The translations under genes were made by a program, and so were the position numbers. A stretch of 10,880 nucleotides of DNA. It comes from Oscillospiraceae bacterium. Lineage in GTDB: Bacteria; Bacillota; Clostridia; Oscillospirales; Ruminococcaceae. Shown one piece after another: positions 6,987 to 10,880 of this stretch. The number at the start of each line of letters is the position of its first letter. The stretch's first letter is position 1. The DNA lies in assembly GCA_900765125.1 (NCBI GenBank), contig CAAFQL010000312.1:1-10880 (forward strand). The letters are read 5' to 3'. The notes under the pieces are model-generated. The model saw nothing but the letters and a program-made list of their open reading frames with translations, was not told the DNA's origin and ran no database searches.

Positions 6987-7007
6987 ATGGCATTTTTGTG
7001 ATGCCAT
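6987..7007 (+). other. Hairpin downstream of argS, weak or non-classical terminator
   Basis: ATGGCAT (6987-6993) and ATGCCAT (7001-7007) form a perfect 7-bp stem around TTTTGTG. No T run follows, so it does not meet the usual terminator rule. Some transcription from the argS operon may read into the next gene. Confidence 0.5.
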
Positions 7008-7102
7008 AGTGTGAATTTAACGGAAGAATCAGGAAAAAATGAGTCGATATTGTTAAATGCCGCAAAATTTAACAGAAAATCCATATATTTAGCCGTTTAA
7101 TA

Positions 7103-7111
7103 TGTTACAAT
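7103..7111 (+). promoter_or_regulatory. Extended -10 promoter of the cdaR-like/ftsEX operon
   Basis: TG at 7103-7104, one base, then TACAAT at 7106-7111 makes an extended -10 element; the -35 region (around 7083-7089, TATAT) is poor, as is common for such promoters. The -10 box is covered by the palindrome at 7105-7117. Confidence 0.5.
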
Positions 7112-7201
7112 TTGTAATAAGTTGATACGTAATATTCGGTGTGTGCTGTAAAAATACAGCAGCATCTGAAAAAATGACAATGAAGTGAAAGGATGTTTTT
7201 C

Positions 7202-8287
7202 ATGTCAAACAGATTATTTCAGGGTCTTGTTCACCAAATGAAAGAAACCATTGACACAACTATAGGCGTGGTAGACGATGCTGCTACTATTATAGCGTGC
7301 AGTGATCTTACAAAAATTGGAACTACAAATGAATTTGTATCACTTGATCTGAGTGATGTTCATGACATATTTATTCGTGATGGGTATACCTATAAGCCAT
7401 TTGGCTCACATACAAAGCCGGAGTATGCTGTATTTGTTGAAGGAACAGATGAATCCGCAGCAAAGTATGCAAATATTTTAGCTATTTCCCTTTACAATAT
7501 CAAACAGTATTACGATGAAAAATACGACCGAAATAATTTTATAAAGAATGTTGTGCTTGACAATGTGCTGCCAGGTGATATTGTTATAAAGGCACGTGAA
7601 CTTCATTTCAGTGCAGAGGTAAACAGAGTAGTTCTGCTTATTCGTATTGTGTCTGCAAACGAAGTTTCTGCATATGATGTTATCCAGAATCTGTTCCCTG
7701 ATAAGAATAAAGATTTCGTGTTTACAATTTCCGAATCTGATATAGTTCTTGTCAAGGAGATCAAGGGCAGCGTTGAAACAAAGGATCTGGAAAAGCTTGC
7801 ACGCTCTATTGCTGATACACTGAGCAGTGAGTTCTATACTCGTGTAAATGTCGGCATCGGTACAATTGTAAATAATGTCAAGGAGCTTTCACGTTCATTC
7901 AAGGAAGCTCAGATGGCTATTGAAGTAGGTAAGGTTTTTGATACTAATGAGTCTATCATGAGCTATGATAATCTTGGTATTGCACGTCTTATATACAATC
8001 TTCCTACAACACTCTGTGAGATCTTCCTCAAGGAAGTATTCAAGAGAGGAAGCATTGAGTCTCTTGACCATGAGACTCTGTTTACAATTCAGAAGTTCTT
8101 TGAGAATAACCTGAATGTATCTGAAACTTCACGTAAGCTTTTTGTACACCGTAACACATTGGTGTATCGTCTGGAAAAGATCAAGAAGCTTACAGGTTTG
8201 GATCTGCGTGAGTTTGACCATGCGATAATTTTCAAGATCGCACTTATGGTAAAACGTTATCTGTCAGCAAATCCTGCGAAGTTCTGA
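7202..8287 (+). CDS. CdaR/PucR-type transcriptional regulator
   Basis: A 361-residue putative DNA-binding regulator. The N-terminal 120 residues (from SNRLFQGLVHQMKETIDTTIGVVDD) resemble the sugar-diacid-recognition type sensor domain. A GGDEF-like, non-cyclase domain follows at about 139-258, including VNVGIGTIVNNVKELSRSFKEAQMAIEVG. The C-terminus, about 300-357, is a PucR-type helix-turn-helix with NLNVSETSRKLFVHRNTLVYRLEKIKKLTG. There is no membrane segment. The ATG at 7202 is preferred over one at 7193 because AAAGGA ends 8 nt before it. The gene lies 48 nt upstream of ftsE on the same strand with no terminator between, so it is probably cotranscribed with the division/cell-wall genes. 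Ligand and target genes are unknown; the sugar-diacid role of E. coli CdaR should not be assumed. Confidence 0.9.
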   Translation: MSNRLFQGLVHQMKETIDTTIGVVDDAATIIACSDLTKIGTTNEFVSLDLSDVHDIFIRDGYTYKPFGSHTKPEYAVFVEGTDESAAKYANILAISLYNIKQYYDEKYDRNNFIKNVVLDNVLPGDIVIKARELHFSAEVNRVVLLIRIVSANEVSAYDVIQNLFPDKNKDFVFTISESDIVLVKEIKGSVETKDLEKLARSIADTLSSEFYTRVNVGIGTIVNNVKELSRSFKEAQMAIEVGKVFDTNESIMSYDNLGIARLIYNLPTTLCEIFLKEVFKRGSIESLDHETLFTIQKFFENNLNVSETSRKLFVHRNTLVYRLEKIKKLTGLDLREFDHAIIFKIALMVKRYLSANPAKF

Positions 8288-8335
8288 TATTAAACAGGTC
8301 AGAAATTTATTCTGTGAAAGGAATCGTGGGCTGCC

Positions 8336-9025
8336 ATGATAGAAATGAGAGATGTTTCCGTGATCTACTCAGGCGGGGTAGATGCGCTGCATCACGTCAA
8401 TTTAAAAATAAATGACGGTGACTTTACTTTTGTTGTAGGACCATCCGGTGCGGGAAAAAGTACAATGATCAAGCTTATCCTTAAAGAAATAGATCCAAGC
8501 AGCGGCTCTATCTATGTAAACGGATATAATCTTAACAAACTTCGTCGCCGCCGTATTCCGGCATTGCGCAGGACTATCGGATTTGTATTTCAGGATTTCC
8601 GTCTTATCCCGTCTATGACAGTTTATGAGAATATTGCGTTCGTTCTGCGTGTTGTAGATGCTCCGCTGAAATATATCAAGAAACGTGTGCCTTACGTTAT
8701 CAATCTTGTAGGCTTGGAAGGTAAAGCAAAGAATTACCCCAATGAGCTTTCAGGCGGTGAGATGCAGCGTGTTGCAATTGCACGAGCGCTTGTAAATGAC
8801 CCCCAGCTCATTATAGCAGATGAGCCAACGGGAAACATTGACCCTGAAATGTCCTATGAGATAATGGAGCTTCTGCAGAGCATCAATGAAATAGGCACGA
8901 CTATTCTTATGGTAACTCATGAGCATAGCCTTGTGCGTCATTTCGGAGGCAGAATTATCAATATCAATCAGGGCGAGGTAGTCTTTGATGAAATTGTTGG
9001 AGGCAATTTGATAAATGAGAGCTAG
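8336..9025 (+). CDS. ftsE: Cell-division ABC transporter ATPase FtsE
   Basis: Cytoplasmic ATPase partner of FtsX; together they work as a mechanical switch on peptidoglycan hydrolases rather than as a pump. The 229-residue protein has Walker A GPSGAGKST at 35-43, the Q-loop Gln86, the ABC signature LSGGE at 148-152, Walker B LIIADEP with catalytic Glu173, and the H-loop His205. Length fits FtsE (about 220-230). The start at 8336 matches the family N-terminus, but the best ribosome site, AAAGGA at 8317-8322, is 13 nt away, a long spacing that may lower initiation. The end overlaps ftsX by 11 nt, indicating coupled translation. Confidence 0.95.
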   Translation: MIEMRDVSVIYSGGVDALHHVNLKINDGDFTFVVGPSGAGKSTMIKLILKEIDPSSGSIYVNGYNLNKLRRRRIPALRRTIGFVFQDFRLIPSMTVYENIAFVLRVVDAPLKYIKKRVPYVINLVGLEGKAKNYPNELSGGEMQRVAIARALVNDPQLIIADEPTGNIDPEMSYEIMELLQSINEIGTTILMVTHEHSLVRHFGGRIININQGEVVFDEIVGGNLINES

Positions 9026-9920
9026 TGGTGTTAGATACCTGTTGGGCAAGGGTGTTGAAAATATATGGAAAAACCGTATGATGGCGTTTGCATCATTCTG
9101 CGTGCTGCTTATATCGCTGCTTCTGGTTGGACTTTCAGTTCTTGTTTCCATAAATATTTCATCCATGATCGGCGGTGTTGAAAATAAAAACGAGGTAATT
9201 ATTTACCTAAAAGAGAATTCGACTGATATGGAGATCAGTGAGCTGTACGGAGAGCTTGTCCGTATGGATAATGTCGCTGAGGCAAAGTTTTATTCAAAGG
9301 AAGATGCCTTTGAGGATATGAAAGACAATATGTCTGATTATGAGATGGTGTTTGAATCACTGGGCGAGGACAATCCCTTAGTAGATGCTTATCGTATAAG
9401 AGTAGATGACATTACTATAATTGAGGATACTCTTGCTCGTATCGGCACTCTTCCTAATATTGAATCTATAAGAGCACCTATGGATTTTGTAAATATACTT
9501 ACGGAATTCAGACATATACTTACTATGATCTGTAGTGTTATCATTCTTGCGCTTATTATTATTTCAATAGTTATAATTGCAAACACAACAAAGGCCAGCG
9601 TATTTTCACGCCGTGCTGAGATCCAGATCATGAAATATGTAGGTGCAACAAATTCATTTATACGTATACCGTTTTTGGTTGAAGGCATGGTAACGGGCTT
9701 CTTTGCTGGCTGTGTGGCACTTGTCATAACATGGCTTGGATATGACGCTCTTGTTGAACTGCTTACACACGGTACAAATGTAATAGCGATTTTTGGTATG
9801 ACAAGTATTGTGAAATTTGAGGATGTTGCAATACCGGTAGTCGCAGCTTACCTTATAGCAGGTACTTTCTTTGGGGCATTGGGAACTGTATTTTCTACAC
9901 GTAAGCATTTGAATGTCTGA
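9015..9920 (+). CDS. ftsX: Cell-division membrane protein FtsX
   Basis: Membrane partner of FtsE with four predicted transmembrane segments at about 22-47, 167-190, 219-242 and 270-292 (301 residues). The large extracellular loop (about 50-165) is the part that contacts the hydrolase partner in characterised Firmicutes. The cytoplasmic stretch after TM2, TKASVFSRRAEIQIMKYVGATNSFIR, is the typical FtsX/MacB-like coupling segment. The start overlaps the last 11 nt of ftsE, with TGGAGG about 11 nt upstream. The next gene encodes a coiled-coil secreted protein, the expected partner. Confidence 0.95.
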   Translation: MRASGVRYLLGKGVENIWKNRMMAFASFCVLLISLLLVGLSVLVSINISSMIGGVENKNEVIIYLKENSTDMEISELYGELVRMDNVAEAKFYSKEDAFEDMKDNMSDYEMVFESLGEDNPLVDAYRIRVDDITIIEDTLARIGTLPNIESIRAPMDFVNILTEFRHILTMICSVIILALIIISIVIIANTTKASVFSRRAEIQIMKYVGATNSFIRIPFLVEGMVTGFFAGCVALVITWLGYDALVELLTHGTNVIAIFGMTSIVKFEDVAIPVVAAYLIAGTFFGALGTVFSTRKHLNV

Positions 9921-9955
9921 AAGGAGGCATTTCGCATTAAGCGAAAAAAATTATG
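9921..9955 (+). promoter_or_regulatory. Strong Shine-Dalgarno separated from the ATG by a hairpin
   Basis: AAGGAGG (9921-9927) starts right after the ftsX stop but is 25 nt from the ATG at 9953. Between them TTTCGC (9930-9935) and GCGAAA (9941-9946) form a perfect 6-bp stem with loop ATTAA. If folded, the unpaired distance is 2 + 6 = 8 nt, the normal optimum. Folding is inferred. Confidence 0.6.
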
Positions 9956-10880
9956 CAAAATAAAGGTTTAGTACGTATTTTTAGCGCAGCACTCAGTATT
10001 ACCATACTGGCAGGAAGTGTTTATTGTAAAGAACTCTGGCAGGAACCACCTGTTTTTGCGTGGGCGTCATCAGAACTTGAGTCTCAGAAAAAGGAAAATG
10101 ACGCACAAATTTCTGAAATGCAGAAAAAACTTGATGAGATCGGTAAAGATCAGACGGAGGCATCTGAATATCAGGATACTCTCACTGAAAAGATAGAATT
10201 GCAGGAAGAGAATATCACAATTGTTGATGAGCAGCTTAAAAGAATTGAAAAAGAAATTACAGAGATTCAGAGTGATATTTCCGATACAGAGGTGAAAATC
10301 TCTGATATGGAAGGTCAAATTGATGTTGATCTTGTAGAGTTTAAAAAGCGCATACGTGCAATGTACATAAGCGGTAATGACAGTCTTGCATCTGCACTTG
10401 TAGGCGCCACTGATTTCTTTGATTTCTTGTCGAAATATGACCTTATTTCACGAATAGCAAAGCATGACAATGACCTCATTAATGGTCTAAAAGATCAGGT
10501 CGTAGAGTGCAATGAACAGAAAACTCATCTTGAAGAACAAAAGGCAGAACTCGACATTCAGCTGGAGGATCATAAGGAAGCTAAACAAGAGCTTAAAGAT
10601 GCAATGCTTACACTTCAGGAGGACTTTGAAAAGTCTGTTGAATATTCCACCATTCTGGAGGAAAAACAGGCTCTTCTGAATAGTGACATAGCAGGTCTGG
10701 AAGCTGCCAATCTTGAACTTGAGGAAGAGGATGCAAGAATTTTAGCAGCTATTCTTGAAGCTCAGCGTAAGGAAGAGGAAGCAGCAGCGGCTGCAACTGC
10801 AACTAAGCCACAGTCTCCTAACTATAATCCAGTAACAACAAATGCACCTAATAATAACAATAATAATACAGGTCATCAGA
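9953..10880 (+). CDS. PcsB/CwlO-like coiled-coil peptidoglycan hydrolase or activator (3' partial)
   Basis: Open from ATG 9953 to the window end (309 codons seen). Residues 1-38 form a signal peptide: Lys4 and Arg8, a hydrophobic core at 9-24 and an AWA site before Ser39. Residues 40-125 and 175-285 are Glu/Lys/Gln-rich coiled coil. Between them, residues 130-172 (FKKRIRAMYISGNDSLASAL...DFLSKYDLISRIAKHDNDL) match the conserved block of the PcsB/CwlO/EnvC group. The visible part ends in a Pro/Asn/Thr-rich linker, so a C-terminal catalytic domain (NlpC/P60, CHAP or M23) is expected beyond the window but is not seen. Its place 32 nt after ftsX fits the known FtsEX-hydrolase pairing. An in-frame stop at 9938 excludes a longer form in this frame; Cys25 follows SVY and is not a convincing lipobox. 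Confidence 0.87.
   Translation, partial: MQNKGLVRIFSAALSITILAGSVYCKELWQEPPVFAWASSELESQKKENDAQISEMQKKLDEIGKDQTEASEYQDTLTEKIELQEENITIVDEQLKRIEKEITEIQSDISDTEVKISDMEGQIDVDLVEFKKRIRAMYISGNDSLASALVGATDFFDFLSKYDLISRIAKHDNDLINGLKDQVVECNEQKTHLEEQKAELDIQLEDHKEAKQELKDAMLTLQEDFEKSVEYSTILEEKQALLNSDIAGLEAANLELEEEDARILAAILEAQRKEEEAAAAATATKPQSPNYNPVTTNAPNNNNNNTGHQ

Larger units (their letters stand above)
6967..7201. promoter_or_regulatory. Control region between argS and the CdaR-type regulator
   Basis: 235 bases with no credible gene but several inverted repeats: the argS trailer hairpin; TGTTAAAT / ATTTAACA (7051-7058 and 7067-7074, 8-nt spacer); palindrome TTACAA-T-TTGTAA (7105-7117); and a leader stem TGCTGTA / TACAGCA (7144-7150, 7155-7161, AAAA loop). 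The density of dyads in front of a regulator gene suggests an operator region, perhaps for self-control. Confidence 0.55.

Noticed and set aside
10010..10030. Lipobox at Cys25 of the coiled-coil protein
   Set aside because: The residues before Cys are S-V-Y; Tyr at -1 does not fit a lipobox, and an AWA signal peptidase I site follows.
1..10880. CRISPR arrays, tRNA/rRNA genes, insertion sequences or phage genes
   Set aside because: Looked for on both strands by eye; no spaced direct repeats, cloverleaf or transposase/integrase motifs were seen.

Overview
The window looks like a chromosomal segment from a cellulosome-producing, low-to-mid GC Firmicute, most likely a Ruminococcus (Oscillospiraceae/Ruminococcaceae). 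The main clue is the first gene: a secreted zinc protease with a long Thr-only linker, a ricin-type beta-trefoil domain and a C-terminal type I dockerin, an architecture and linker style familiar from fibre-degrading Ruminococcus. Strong AGGAG-type ribosome sites, one TTG start and SigA-like promoters also fit. The species cannot be fixed from this sequence.

Layout. (1) 2-1282, +: 3' part of the dockerin-bearing protease, cut by the window edge. (2) 1283-1444: convergent intergenic gap holding three hairpins in a row, at least one a good rho-independent terminator. (3) 1445-2563, -: prfB (release factor 2), without the usual programmed frameshift, from its own consensus-like promoter. (4) 2564-2889: divergent promoter region for prfB and ddl. 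(5) 2890-6966, +: tight operon ddl - murI - DUF1934 gene - argS, with 16-22 nt gaps. (6) 6967-7201: intergenic region with several inverted repeats and an extended -10 promoter. (7) 7202-10880, +: CdaR/PucR-type regulator - ftsE - ftsX - PcsB/CwlO-like coiled-coil peptidoglycan hydrolase component, the last gene running off the window end.

Functional theme. Apart from the protease and prfB, the window is about the cell wall. MurI supplies D-glutamate and Ddl supplies D-Ala-D-Ala for peptidoglycan precursors. FtsEX is the membrane ATPase that in Firmicutes switches on a coiled-coil peptidoglycan hydrolase (PcsB, CwlO), and such a protein is encoded directly behind ftsX. The CdaR-type regulator sits 48 nt upstream of ftsE on the same strand, so it is probably cotranscribed.

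I found no CRISPR array, tRNA, rRNA, transposase or phage gene. The most unusual points are the predicted Shine-Dalgarno/hairpin/ATG arrangement at the start of the last gene, the dockerin-borne metzincin protease, the hairpin abutting the prfB stop codon, and the palindrome lying on the presumed promoter of the regulator gene. No wholly new biological system is evident; most genes are recognisable housekeeping families.
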